A stretch of 64,000 bases of DNA from assembly GCA_030272155.1 (NCBI GenBank), contig CP126195.1:2153001-2217000 (forward strand). The letters are read 5' to 3'. Numbering within the stretch: the first letter of the stretch is position 1; every line of letters starts with the position of its first letter. This document shows, piece by piece, positions 12,047 to 20,052 of the stretch. Source of the stretch: Tetradesmus obliquus. Lineage: Eukaryota > Chlorophyta > Chlorophyceae > Sphaeropleales > Scenedesmaceae. The position numbers and the translations under genes were made by a program. The notes beneath the pieces are model-generated. The model did not search any database and had not been told where the DNA came from. It was given only the letters and a program-made list of their open reading frames with translations.

Positions 12047-13719
12047 GCAGCAGCAGCAGCAGCGGCATCAGCAGTAGCAGCAGTTGGTTGAAGCTCTCAC
12101 GGTAGCCCAAGCATGGCACCGCGCCATAGTACACACTATGCCTGGCAGCAATGTTACAGCTCAGCTTTGGCACTGCTGCTGCCAGCGCTAAGCCACTGGG
12201 TGCCAGGTTTGAGCATGCCCTGGCAGCCCACACAAGCGTTGCTGATTTGGTGTGATAGGCGTCTTACAGGCTGCTGCTGATGTGCCAGGCCTTACCAGAT
12301 ACTCAGTGGCAGTGTCCATGCCAAGGGCAACATCCACACCATTACCGTCCCTGCAGGCGATGACAGCAGCAGGCAAACATATTTCTCACACTGGTGCAAT
12401 TACCATGACCAGAATGCTGCCTGGGGCGCGAGCAAGCACTGGAGCTGATGCATTGCGCTGTGATGTCGGTAGCACGGATGCGGTGCCCACCAATGCAGCT
12501 TCCTGCAAACCATCTGGAACTTCCACGCATCCTTGCGTTTGAAACACGCAACCTTTCAAAACCCCAGCCCCAGAGCAACATATGCATAGCAGCTGCCTTC
12601 AGTCTTTACGTAATACCCAGATGCACATACACTGTATGTCATAATGGCACCGTGACAACCAGCTCACTTGTCCGGCACGATCAGCCGCTGGATGATGGCC
12701 CCCAGCGGCAGCACCACCACGCTCATGCCCTTGCTGCTTTGCGTGAGTAGCACGCGTGCGGCGTTCACAATGCAGCTCATCTGCCAAGTGTCTGGTATGC
12801 ATGCATCCCTCTACACCCTCAGCTGGTGCGCACACAGCTCTAGGGTATGTCATGCACAGCCGTTGCTTTTACTCTTTACAGGCAGCCCAAATGCACACAC
12901 ACCAGCCGGCTCACTTGTCTGGCACGATCAGCCGCTGGATGATGGCCCCCAGCGGCAGCACCACCTCTAGGACAAGCCATGTACAACAGCTTTTACTGTT
13001 CACATATCGTTCATATGCACACACATCAGTCGGCTCACCTGTCCGGCATGATCAGCCGCTGGATGATGGCTCCCATATTCATGCATCATCATGATGCAGC
13101 GTCCTGTAGCTGAGGCTGTGTATTGACACTGTGCAAGTTGCACAGTGCGAACACACAGCCTCAGCTACAGGACGATCCATGAGCAGCAGTTGAGTTGTTG
13201 TTTCCATATAACCCAAATGCAACCGACACACCAGCCAGCTCACTTGTCTGGCACGATCAGCCGCTGGATGATGGCCCCCAGCGGCAGCACCACCACACTC
13301 ATGCCCTTGCTGTTGCGCAGCGTGATGTACTCGGCCAGCGCATCCGTGCCATTGCTGCTGCCATTTGCACTGGCATTGCTGCTGCCGTTGACACCAGCCA
13401 GCTGTCCTACCCACGGCTGCGGTACAGGGACAGCGCTGGCATTGCTGCTGCTGCCAGTGGCATTAGCTTCGGGTGAAGGCTGGATGCTTGTCACATTCAC
13501 AGGGGGAGCTGGGCTACTGGTGGTATCTGCTGCAGCAGGATTGGATTCGTTGCCTGCCGGGCTTGCAGGTGGCAGCACTACAGTGGTGATGTTGGTGCTG
13601 CTGCTGTTGAGGGCGGCCAGTGCTCCAGGCAGAGCAGGTGCCTCTGCCTGGCCTGCAGCAAGCCTGAGCAGAATGCAGCTGGCACAAAGAACAGCTACTG
13701 CAAGCGAAGACCTCGGCAT
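3249..13719 (-). CDS. GALM: Secreted aldose 1-epimerase with sequon-rich extensions
   Basis: Aldose 1-epimerase (mutarotase) interconverts the alpha and beta anomers of sugars such as glucose and galactose. Exons in frame are 13719-13244, 12350-12296, 11951-11783, 11642-11539, 11086-10984, 5627-5425, 5179-5085, about 4480-4307, and 3859-3249. Family blocks occur in order: YLGAVIGRVSNRI, GGFTSRVWDARKVEL with LLSPDG, FPGTVHAWVIYKL, THAYFNLNGH with the catalytic His, PTGEIAPVAGTPFD, and FAVEPQGWPNAV with the catalytic Glu, then NPNFPS. A signal-peptide-like start precedes about 10 N-X-S/T sequons, and the tail after the fold carries about 15 more. The predicted product is roughly twice the usual 340 residues. 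It is probably periplasmic, vacuolar or extracellular. One intron has a GC donor and another carries a retrotransposon. Family is certain; the start of exon 8 is approximate. Confidence 0.9.
4765..5048. repeat. (GTGCAT)n hexanucleotide satellite in an epimerase intron
   Basis: About 284 bp consists of GTGCAT repeats with one phase change near 4840. Every step alternates purine and pyrimidine. It lies in the intron between exons 7 and 8 of the epimerase gene. The long Met-His or Cys-Thr reading frames through it are artefacts of the repeat. Confidence 0.97.
5313..5380 (-). repeat. Decoy 3' edge of epimerase exon 6
   Basis: A diverged copy of the exon end at 5425-5490 is followed by a GTATGG donor-like site, as the real exon end is followed by GTGCGG. 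It lies downstream of the true exon in gene sense, inside the intron. Confidence 0.7.
5621..5780. repeat. Tandem intron repeat around the epimerase exon 6 acceptor
   Basis: Two related units of about 75 bp share GGAGACTG, GTGGCAAG and AACCAT(G/A)...GTGC blocks. A third related unit lies at 10208-10290, on the far side of the retrotransposon. The array probably existed before the insertion and was split by it. Confidence 0.55.
5785..6120 (+). CDS. C-terminal fragment of retrotransposon ORF1-like protein
   Basis: An open frame without an obvious own start continues from about 5785 to a stop at 6120, with the first ATG at 5812. It encodes LTDSALRGALFSVAKQL, then a charged stretch, then RGLKPYWDFGTCTFG. 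It lies directly upstream of ORF2 on the same strand and is GC-rich like a coding region. I read it as the end of the element's ORF1, truncated with the element. I recognise no domain. It could instead be captured host sequence. Confidence 0.5.
   Translation, partial: ADSSKESYQMLVVTLTDSALRGALFSVAKQLKEVYKITFTTEWTREEKEARRRIEASPAFQRALKQASNRGLKPYWDFGTCTFGRRTADSTVWSVDYLNKLVDGGEQVVVQ
6157..10149 (+). CDS. Retrotransposon ORF2: endonuclease and reverse transcriptase
   Basis: The frame is open for 1330 codons; the first in-frame ATG is at 6247. An apurinic-type endonuclease domain comes first, with LNICFWNADVLSP, LIACVYFPP, LFGDFNAHT and a late SDHNML motif. The reverse transcriptase follows: GRMPGPDGL, VFKKGDPSDLDNYRGI, ACFVDFRKAYD, GVKQGDPLSPLLF and the catalytic LLLYADDLVLL. 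A cysteine-histidine cluster near the C-terminus, CLRPGCQS then EFHMVFECPF, matches the zinc-binding tail of many LINE ORF2 proteins. There is no internal stop or frameshift, so the copy is young and may be active if a complete sister element supplies ORF1. Product: target-primed reverse transcription machinery. Confidence 0.93.
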   Translation: MSRSVSNSAVDENLTVSSDDEDGYSENVRRMAARGVTRAACERPLNICFWNADVLSPSKLAQVSQRCSNFWMFDVVLMVEVGREELPDVFPGFQTFSGLPRVNRSERGAGKGQGMLALVKQKWAQRCSVVKRSEYVMWLRVDCPGRVSLFIACVYFPPLVSVEWQQLGAEAWQAAYSDLQADIAAYQALGEVCLFGDFNAHTSTADDSGSAAQQLLDSMGVLAGQVAPVALRQRRNTDQRPVCNFGEQLLALCAATNSVILNGRTAGDPTGAATFQSAQSAAVNGCPGSSSGAKRAKKRAVSKSVIDYGVVSRTLLPRVDNFAVVSSGGLSDHNMLVCALSVPEPPVEELQPFADLPFVRCIRWDPCKRTQYVRALEADACVSKREAALQRLSAPTATTEQVFDACEAWCDAIRQAAEPIFGVSGNGRCKRAQDGRVAKRWFVHCKQEWAALRAAVRSQNSHAAAAARRVFNAAKRRAKRHCEKQWQARLADDLKHNPRRFWTAYRGRRMACMLQDMSAVDRHWRALYGSPGQHSLPEEGASPTSFMAKLLSQCQDGPAVAAASHLNDPFSAGEMETVLLRMHNGRMPGPDGLRGELFKGAYNVYVTSRGYKKHLYVLHEDLSAIFTAVMKCGQVPGVWCSAYLSAVFKKGDPSDLDNYRGIAVGSVMGKMFSMLIEKRLAAYCEERGYRAWGQAGFRDRHRTCDHVFVLKHLVDRSRLGHGRLFACFVDFRKAYDLVRRDLLMRCLADIGLRGNVLASIVSMYWNAPMITKLSGRVGQPFDSTRGVKQGDPLSPLLFGIFIDRVEQWLADRCGACGTALGSRMVRLLLYADDLVLLAETAGKLQQLLDALQSFCSEYDMQVNVGKTEVVVFDRKRYSGAAVWQYQGQQVPVSQQFRYLGVQFHSTQGVFVCTDALAAAGSRAMWAMLARCKEHGIRSLSMQVQLFNSLVSPILCYCSEVWGPALLSQAGSGAALVSKLQNNVISRVHFTFLRTLAGRVRKSTARLLLSREFGAQPLVSLWLRAAVSMWNRVVDMDASSLLVCAMRDNLRLSTVSSSGAVWCTQLRRVLEYVYAHSQQLGDAVQRLQNFQSLDLKTIARAFDGVLYQQWQGCPVNPRDAASGHGVYSTYERWFAACSSADMLSVSPALWCPDYVSQTAGINREHLGSLTRFRLGAHDLRVCSGRWQRPPVPRSDRVCLRPGCQSEVVEDEFHMVFECPFYAPVRERFAMLFEPFGDSSQTWATIAGCHPAGDDMITFMKQAPALVAAFVHCCYLMRCHPDTDPEVLLSSQAIAQAIDDADEFFSAFSSDGLDDDELFFDVSSPYEPLVGS
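10180..10200 (+). repeat. (TGTAA)n tail of the LINE
   Basis: Three to four TGTAA units follow the ORF2 stop by about 35 bp. Many LINEs carry a short tandem repeat at their 3' end. These units also match the algal poly(A) signal. Confidence 0.7.
10526..10580 (+). repeat. Second, longer (TGTAA)n array
   Basis: About eleven TGTAA/TGTAT units lie 330 bp beyond the first tail, in the same epimerase intron and the same orientation. The array may be the 3' remnant of another, almost fully truncated insertion of the same family. A plain microsatellite is the alternative. Confidence 0.7.
10715..10757 (-). repeat. Decoy 3' edge of epimerase exon 5
   Basis: The last 40 or so bases of exon 5 (10984-11030), including the GTGAGT donor, are repeated here in the following intron with few differences. 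Confidence 0.8.
11184..11297. repeat. Five-unit 22-bp minisatellite
   Basis: Five perfect units, each containing CAACTAAAAGCATCATG, lie in epimerase intron 4 between exons 4 and 5. Perfect identity suggests recent expansion. Confidence 0.97.
11401..11456 (-). repeat. Decoy 3' edge of epimerase exon 4
   Basis: About 55 bp repeats the end of exon 4 at 11539-11600 and keeps a CAG/GT junction. It lies downstream of the true exon in the intron. Confidence 0.8.
11953..12078. repeat. Long CAG/CTG tract before epimerase exon 3
   Basis: More than thirty near-perfect CAG units lie on the + strand, read as CTG in gene sense. They end directly at the CTGCAG acceptor of exon 3 (11951). The tract is intronic and stands in for a polypyrimidine tract. 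Confidence 0.95.
12668..13073 (-). repeat. Three decoy 3' edges of epimerase exon 1
   Basis: Copies of the exon 1 end, encoding LGAIIQRLIVPDK plus a GTGAGC donor, lie at 13073-13039, 12965-12915 and 12742-12668. The true edge is 13310-13244. All copies have the same phase at the donor. Copy lengths differ, and the longest extends into the preceding codons VVVLP. Confidence 0.9.
13100..13174. other. 75-bp near-perfect hairpin
   Basis: Arms 13100-13121 and 13153-13174 are perfect 22-bp reverse complements. Between them a second perfect 10-bp inverted repeat (13127-13136 and 13138-13147) sits around a single base. The whole can fold into one long stem. It lies in epimerase intron 1 between exon 1 and its first decoy. 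A small-RNA precursor or a MITE remnant are both possible. Confidence 0.8.
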
Positions 13720-15162
13720 CTTTGACGGTGATATTCGGGCTGAAGGTTACTGCTGCTGTCGTTGTGCGGAAAGCAGCCAGAAAAGCAGGCGTGCTCTTGC
13801 TATACTGTTCTGCAGATGAAAGCCTCCGAAACCGGCCTCGGCTTGAAAGACACGCAGCTTCGTCCTGCAAGCACTCTGCGAATCATCGTTCCGTAATGTC
13901 AGCGGTGGCAGCTTCTCCGCGGCCGACCGTTGCTGATTGCAATACATTGGACGGGCGCGTACGGGATCAGGTACGGTTGCCCCAAGCAAGGTCGACAGCA
14001 GCGACGCTGCGCTGTTCTGATGTTTATATGTTTGAACCCAGTTCAACTCATAGGCGAGAGGGTGATGCTCAAAGTACAGGTGCAAGGCCAGGGTGCGTAC
14101 GTGCTGGAGCAACGGGTAAGGGCGCTGCAAAGCACAATAAGCAACAATGGACGTGTAAACAATTGCACAATCCTTGGTTTTACAGCCAAAAGGTCCAGAT
14201 AGCCGCAACACTGTAAAATGACTCTCAAAGAGCTCATGCTGCAGCACTGCAGTGTATGGTGTGCCCACCAGCCTCTCAGCTGCGCTGTGCATGACATGTC
14301 ATGAATTGCACGGCCGCGGCTGCTGCGGCAGCACTGCTAGCGCCGGCGCCGAGCATGCATACCAATGAGCAGCTCAGCTGCTTAAGTATACCGGCTACAC
14401 TTGGCTGCACTGCTTGTCCAGCCACAGCACTGCTTCAGCCACCCTCCGCATGCACCTCAACCCCTCCAACGCCTCATGCACACCTACTAAGTACTTGTGC
14501 AAGCACTAGTGCAAGAAGAGCTACTCAGCTGCACTTGACAATTGTCTGTTCCGCAACCGCCATTAGCCAGGTGCAGCCGCTATGCTGCTTGGCAGCAACT
14601 TGAAGGATGCTGGCTACCATGTGCATGGCACCGGGGCATGAGCAGAGCTCTCTGGACCGGTACGGTACGGCAACCAGGTCATGTGCTGCAGCTACTGTAC
14701 TGTGGTATCTACTATAGTAGACAGCAGGACGGGGGTGCTGCCATACATTAAGAAGTCACAGGCACGCAGCACTCACCAGCGTGTTTTGCAAATGCAATAG
14801 CAGACGTGTACAAGACGCAACATCAGCAAAACTGGTCTAGTCATCATGCAACCTGCACATCCCTCACCATGTTAACATGCCAGACCTGACAGAGGGGTCC
14901 ATTATCGAGGCCGACATTTATAGAAGGGCCACCCAAGTGCCAAGCGCTAAGACAGCCAGCACTCAAGGCATATGACAGAGTGGCGGCATCACACCAAGAT
15001 CAAGACACCACCAAACAGGCTGCGACTCAGAGCAGCCTTGAGGGGCTGGCTAGCAGGCCAAAAGAAACAACCCTGTCTGTGACACGACATACGCCTGACA
15101 GCTGCTGCAAACACTGACGCATACCGCTCGATGTGCTTGCTTTTTAAACCCCCAAAACCAAC
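13720..15162. other. Upstream region of the epimerase, no gene recognised
   Basis: This should contain the epimerase promoter. Only short frames without conserved motifs are present. I find no tRNA, rRNA or transposon signature. Confidence 0.4.
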
Positions 15163-15569
15163 ATGAGGACCGCTGTCACAACCGCCAACTTAAGCAGCGT
15201 GCATGCCTCGGCCCTGATTTATAAGGTAAGGAGGCAGCACAACCGGTACACCCCCCCTGCTGTTTCATCTAACCGCGCAACTTCTAGGTGACTGTCAGTG
15301 CTGCTGACATCACCATGAGTAACAGCATCAGCAGCTTGCATGTTGAGAGCGCCACATCAGTGGTTGACAGCACTACATCGGTGATGAACATACACACAAT
15401 CGCGGGGCCAGGCGCAATGGTGCTGTCAGCGCCGGTATCAGGCAAGCCTGCAAGCAGCAGCAAGGGCACCATCAGCTACATCAGCACTGTGCACAAATAC
15501 AACACGCGCCTGTCTCAAAGCCTGCTATACAGCACAGCAATCCTGCAAGCATGGCGTCCCACAGCCTGA
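15163..15569 (+). CDS. Possible two-exon hypothetical protein
   Basis: An ATG at 15163 opens a short Ala/Thr/Ser-rich frame that reaches a GTAAGG donor near 15226. A CTTCTAG acceptor near 15287 leads to a frame, VTVSAADITMSNS..., ending at 15569. The product would be about 115 residues, Ser/Thr/Val-rich, with no domain I recognise. Frame and splice consensus are the only support. It may be spurious. Confidence 0.25.
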
Positions 15570-15658
15570 TTTCAACCGCCGGCATAGGGCAACTCAAACA
15601 GCAATACTGTCAAAAGCAATACTGCTACTAGCGTGGCCAATATCTGCAGTGCAGTTTT

Positions 15659-15897
15659 TCATAGGACCATACCGTCAGCTGTTTTGTCATGGGTCTCACC
15701 TGGCGGGTATGCTTGCTCCCGCAAGAAATTGACTGGCAGCTGAGCTACCGCTGCTATTGCCGCCAATGTTGCTAGTACTGCTACATCTTTATATTCGAAT
15801 GGGTTATCTTTCATCAGGGGCGACCATCTGTTGAGCGCGGCAGCATCATCCATGGTGTCTGCTGCTGGATCGCCTGGCAGTCCTGCAGAGACACAGC
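15659..15897 (-). CDS. Exon of a small single-span membrane protein, unidentified
   Basis: After a CTGCAG acceptor near 15893 an ATG opens MDDAAALNRWSPLMKDN. An acidic/polar head is followed by the hydrophobic segment VAVLATLAAIAAVAQLPVNF and then LREQAYPP. A GTGAGA donor follows near 15697; without splicing the frame stops at 15659. The clean exon borders and the membrane segment support a real gene with a 5'UTR intron upstream. Diverged copies of the 5' edge of this exon lie upstream at 16123-16262, as in the well-identified genes here. I do not recognise the family, and the downstream exon is not located. Confidence 0.45.
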
Positions 15898-16122
15898 AAG
15901 GTGAGCGTAGTACAGTACAACAGTGTCAGGTGTGGCCTGCAGGGTTTCAATATGCTCTGCCTTCCTGCAAAAGGCCCTGCCTGCATGACTCGCCACAACT
16001 GCCTCATATATCCTGTTACAGAGCATGCAAATCAACAAAGCTACAGCTGCTGTGCACTGCAAGTCACTATTTGACAAGACGGACTGGGCGAGGTTCCCAG
16101 GTTCTCAGATTCCCTTCTCATC

Positions 16123-16262
16123 CCTGCATGCTGTACAGCCTGGCTGTCCTGCAGGCCAATCCCTGCATGCTGTACAGCCAGGATGTCCTGCAAGCCAATT
16201 CCTGCATGCTGCACAGCCTGGCTGTCCTGCAGGCTGATTCCTGCATGCTGCACAGCCTGGCA
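16123..16262 (-). repeat. Three tandem decoy copies of an exon 5' edge
   Basis: Three units of about 42 bp, in minus sense CTGCAGGACAGCCAGGC then TGTACAGCATGCAGG, resemble the acceptor and exon start CTGCAGGACTGCCAGGC at 15897-15870. They lie upstream of that exon in gene sense. Confidence 0.65.
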
Positions 16263-16999
16263 CAGCACTGCCCCAGCTGCTGGCACTGATGTTTGCATGA
16301 ACCAGAGCCTTGTTGTGCACTCGGGCGCACACATACATGCTTCATCCTGGAATGGAGGAACAAATAGTACTGACAGCCCTGCTCTGCTGCGTTGTGCGGA
16401 AATTTGATGCAATGAGCTGCAGCAGGCTGGTTTACCTTGTGCTCGTGACCGTGAGCCTGGGTGACTTGGCCCAGGAAGCTTCAAAACACAACTTCAAGGA
16501 CCTTCATATGCGAAGTGGCTGCAGGTGTGTCTCACGATCGCAACAGGTGCTTGCAGGACTCGTGAGGTCTTGGCTGGGACGGTTTCAGCAGATACGATGC
16601 GACTCAAGTTTGGCTTAAAAGCATTCAGTGGTGTTTAAAAGAACAGGATCGAGGTCATGTTATTCGCACTCGTGTTACCTGCGTACTACATTTCAAATGG
16701 TAACACAGGTGTTACACCGGGTTTACCGGCATTCGTAGCAAGATGCTGCGAAAGGTGCTGAGAACAGAATATGCAGGAGCAGATGTGTTTCCTTATGTAT
16801 CAACAATTTACTCATGTCCAGCAGCACACTGATTTGTGGCAAGGTGAGCTGCCTCTTGACACTTTCTGTGCAAATTTGCAAAAACCAGAACTCTGCAGAT
16901 CGAGCCAAGGGTGCCGTAGAGCACGTATGCCATTAGTTCATTAGCATGCACACAGCATCAGTGCATGATCGCATGCCACAAAAAAGTTTTAGAGCGGCT
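16263..16999. other. No feature recognised
   Basis: AT-richer sequence around 16600-16950 with short frames only. It probably separates the small membrane-protein gene from the EMC3 3' end. Confidence 0.4.
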
Positions 17000-17004
17000 T
17001 ACAG
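17000..17004 (-). terminator. Candidate TGTAA poly(A) signal for EMC3
   Basis: Minus-strand TGTAA lies just beyond the last EMC3 tail copy. If used, all four tail copies lie in the 3'UTR. Confidence 0.35.
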
Positions 17005-17099
17005 CTCATAGCCTTTGGCCCCCAGCAGCGTCCACACTTCCACACAGCCGCATGGGCCGACAAAAGGCTAGGCACAGACCAGCCAGTCACACAACATGC

Positions 17100-17545
17100 A
17101 CAAACAAGCACTCAGTTGCGCTGCGCGTTGGCCTTGAGCACTGCCAGCGCCGCCGCAGCCCCAGATAGCATCCTGACTGCCTCCTACAACCACATGCACA
17201 CACACCAGCTGTGCACAACTGCGCCCTCGAATGCCGATTCGGCTGCGCTGCGCATTGGCCGTGAGCACTGCCAGCGCTGCATCCTCCGCCCCAAGCAGCC
17301 CTGACTGCCTGCCAAACCAAGAGCACACACACCAGCTCGGTACAACTTGCTTCGCATTCAGCTGCGCTGCGCGTTGGCCTTCAGCACTGCCAGCGCCGCG
17401 TCCTCAGCCCCTATTAGCCCTGACTGCCAGCCAAAACCACATGCACACACACCAGCTCGGCACAACTTGCTTCGCATTCAGCTGTGCTGCGCCTTGGCCT
17501 TCAGCATTGCCAGCGCCGCCTCTTCAGCCGCAAGCAGCTTCTTAA
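17100..17545 (-). repeat. Four tandem copies of the EMC3 C-terminal coding segment
   Basis: Units at a spacing of about 117-130 bp each re-encode the end of EMC3 (GAEDAALAVLKANAQRS and stop, with variations). They are followed by a CA-rich spacer containing CACACACCAGCT. They lie directly after the true stop codon at 17608. Some copies have lost the stop or changed the frame. Confidence 0.9.
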
Positions 17546-17607
17546 TTGCCTCCCACAACCAGATGCACACACACCAGCTGTACACAATTACGCCCTCAAA
17601 AGCCGAT

Positions 17608-18984
17608 TCAGCTGCGCTGCGCGTTGGCTTTTAGCACTGCCAGCGCTGCATCTTCAGCCCCCAGCAGCGTCCACTCGTGCTCGCCTGCGCCCCAGCCCTG
17701 CAGCTCCGTCTTGAACGCCGCCTTCGCGTCGAACCCTGCGCCGCCGGCCATGGGGTTCATCTGCCTCTTCATCATCTCCGTCTCGTCCAGCGTGTTCTCC
17801 CTGAACACTAGGCTGAAAGGGCCTCGGCTTGCAAACAGCAGCGCAAAGTAGTAGGAGAGGCTGGTGAAGTAAGAGACGTCGAGTGAGGACAGGTCCACGC
17901 CGCGCTGCAGCATGGGCCGGAAGCGAGGGGACAGCCCGAAGGGCACCTTGCCCATCACGAAGCCGGAGAAGAAGAAGGACACGGCGGCGCCCATCACAAT
18001 CTGCGGCAGCATGCCTGCAAGGATAGATGAGAGAGGAAGCCAGCGGTGACAATGCGGTGGTGGCGGAGGTGGCAAGGGTTAGCAGTGGCTGCGCACTACA
18101 GGCAAGCAAGATTGGGTGGGGGTAGGGGAGGGTTGGGTGGGGTGAGCAAAATCAGCTACGTGCATGCTCATGTATGCAAGGATTCAGGCACCATATCGAT
18201 AGGAATAGTCCGAAGGGCACCTTGACCATCACATGGCGCCAGTGGTCTGTTGCTGCATGAAAGTTGACTCTCACCCGTGAGGTTCTTCTTCATCATGTCA
18301 ACCATGAAGGAGGGGTCGGTGGCCATGGTCTCGTGCATAGGCCGCGTGCACGGCTCCTTGTTGAACACGCCGCTCTCCTTTTCAGTGAAAAACTCCCTGC
18401 AGCAGCGGCAACGGCGCAGCAGCAGCAGTTCAATGCGTACAGGCCCTGGTCACTGCTGTCGGCAGCTGTGCAGCTTCAGGGCATTCGGGTACGCAGGGGT
18501 AGCCGGCTGGCGTCATCAGGCGAGCTTAATATTTGCAGCGCAAGACGTGCATCAGCAGGAGACATCCCATGGCAAATGCACTGCTGACAGCTGCACACTG
18601 CTGGCACAGCGCTGGCAGCAGGTGCTGCTGAACAAGCATAGGAAGCTGGGGCTGCTGTTCTCCTGCAACTGCCGCACTGCACTCCAGCGCACAATAGCGG
18701 CAGCAGCACACATGCTCAATCATATCAATCTTCACACCCCGAACTCACTTGCGCATGCGGAAGGCGCTCTCAGGGAGCCAGTTGGCTGCTGCGCGAATGC
18801 GCTGGCTGCGTGTCACGCCCTGCTGCTCCTGGATCTCCGCCAGCACCTTGGTGGTGACGGGTGCTGCTGATGTCATCTGGTGTGCGTACTGCATCAGCAG
18901 CTTCATAAGCACGATGAACAGCGTGAGAGGGATGAACACCCAGTCGCGCACATTGCTGTCTAGCACGAGCTCGTGGTAGCCCAT
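17608..18984 (-). CDS. EMC3: EMC3, ER membrane protein complex subunit 3
   Basis: EMC3 is the Oxa1/YidC-type insertase subunit of the ER membrane complex, which inserts tail-anchored and some multispan proteins. Exons are 18984-18749, 18396-18275 and 18014-17608, joined in frame. Exon 1 gives MGYHELVLDSNVRDWV and the first membrane segment. Exon 2 gives FFTEKESGVFNKEP and DPSFMVDMMKKNLTG. Exon 3 gives the central membrane block with FFFSGFVMGKVPFGL and RFRPMLQRGVDLSSLDVSY, then RENTLDE and a conserved ending AFKTELQGWGAGEHEW. Length, about 254 residues, matches the family. A scrap of exon 3 lies in intron 2, and the C-terminal segment is repeated after the stop. The upstream interval is shared with a + strand gene. 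Confidence 0.95.
18188..18235 (-). repeat. Decoy fragment of EMC3 exon 3 in intron 2
   Basis: The stretch encodes VMVKVPFGLF and copies VMGKVPFGLS of exon 3 (near 17955). It lies in the intron upstream of that exon. Here an internal piece, not the exact edge, is kept. Confidence 0.65.
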
Positions 18985-20052
18985 GATGCTGCTGCTGCTG
19001 CTGCTGGTGTTGAGGCGCTGATGCTGCTGTTACTGTTCGGCTGCCGCCGCTGCTCGGTCCTGCAGTTGCAGTGCTGCTGTGCTGTTGCCGCTGGTGTGTG
19101 TCCCTGGCAGTGAGTGCTGTGGAAGTATGGTGTTGCAGACTTGCACTAGCCTGCAGCACAGCGGCAACACAGGATGGCGTAATTTTCGGGGGACAGTGAA
19201 GGTAAGGATGTGATCCTGTTACATGCATTAGCACTGCTGCAGCCGGTTGCGTGCTGTTGGCATAGCTGCTGCTGTGGCGGTTTACGCTGCTGCTGCTGTG
19301 GTTCTCCCAGTGCAGCTGCTTGCGCTGCTGTCCAGTAGCACAACGGAGTATGTTGATAGATAGCACAGTCATACTGGACAGAAGCACGTGAAGCATGTCC
19401 GCCCCTGGCATGCTGCTGCACTACTGCCATGCAGAGGAGACAAGGTGATGGCGTTTGCACTCCCTGCCCACCGGTCACGCGCGGTCTTGAAGCCTCAACC
19501 GACCAGATAAATAAACCATCTTACCTCAAGGTTGATCCCAGCTCCTGCTGCTGTGCTAGAAAGTGCTCACACAGCTGAAGGGTACCCAACCAGGGCAAAC
19601 GTGTATGAGCCGTTTGCTGCCTTGATTGAAATATATCTCATGTACAATGTCGTTTTTCAGCGGTGCAAGCATGAATCGGCGCCTCCAGAAGTGTGGAGGT
19701 GTCACAAGGGTTTGTCAGGCATCGTTTACGCCTCATTCGCGAGTGCAGAGACGCTGGACCTGCTTGCAACAAAACTAACTTGTCGTTTAGTCGAATCCTG
19801 TCAGCTGCGTATGCGATGGTACATCCCAGAGCCTTTGAGCTTTTTGAGTCAACACATGCAAGATTGATGGCTCACTTGCTGCCTACTCATTGAGGCTGCT
19901 CTGAACTAAGGAAACTGAAACTGACACAACACTGCATCCGATTGAACTCTGCCGTTGCGCCAGCCACCAGCTTGCGTACGTCAGGCTGCAGCATACTGCA
20001 AGTGTACTGCTATGTAGTACTACACAAGCTTGCTGGACACTGACCCGACAGC
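18985..20052. promoter_or_regulatory. Divergent interval between EMC3 and the Gln-rich protein gene
   Basis: The two genes start in opposite directions about 1.07 kb apart. I see CTG/CAG-rich sequence at 18985-19330 but no convincing TATA box. A + strand frame at 19532-19867 has no recognisable motif. Confidence 0.4.
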
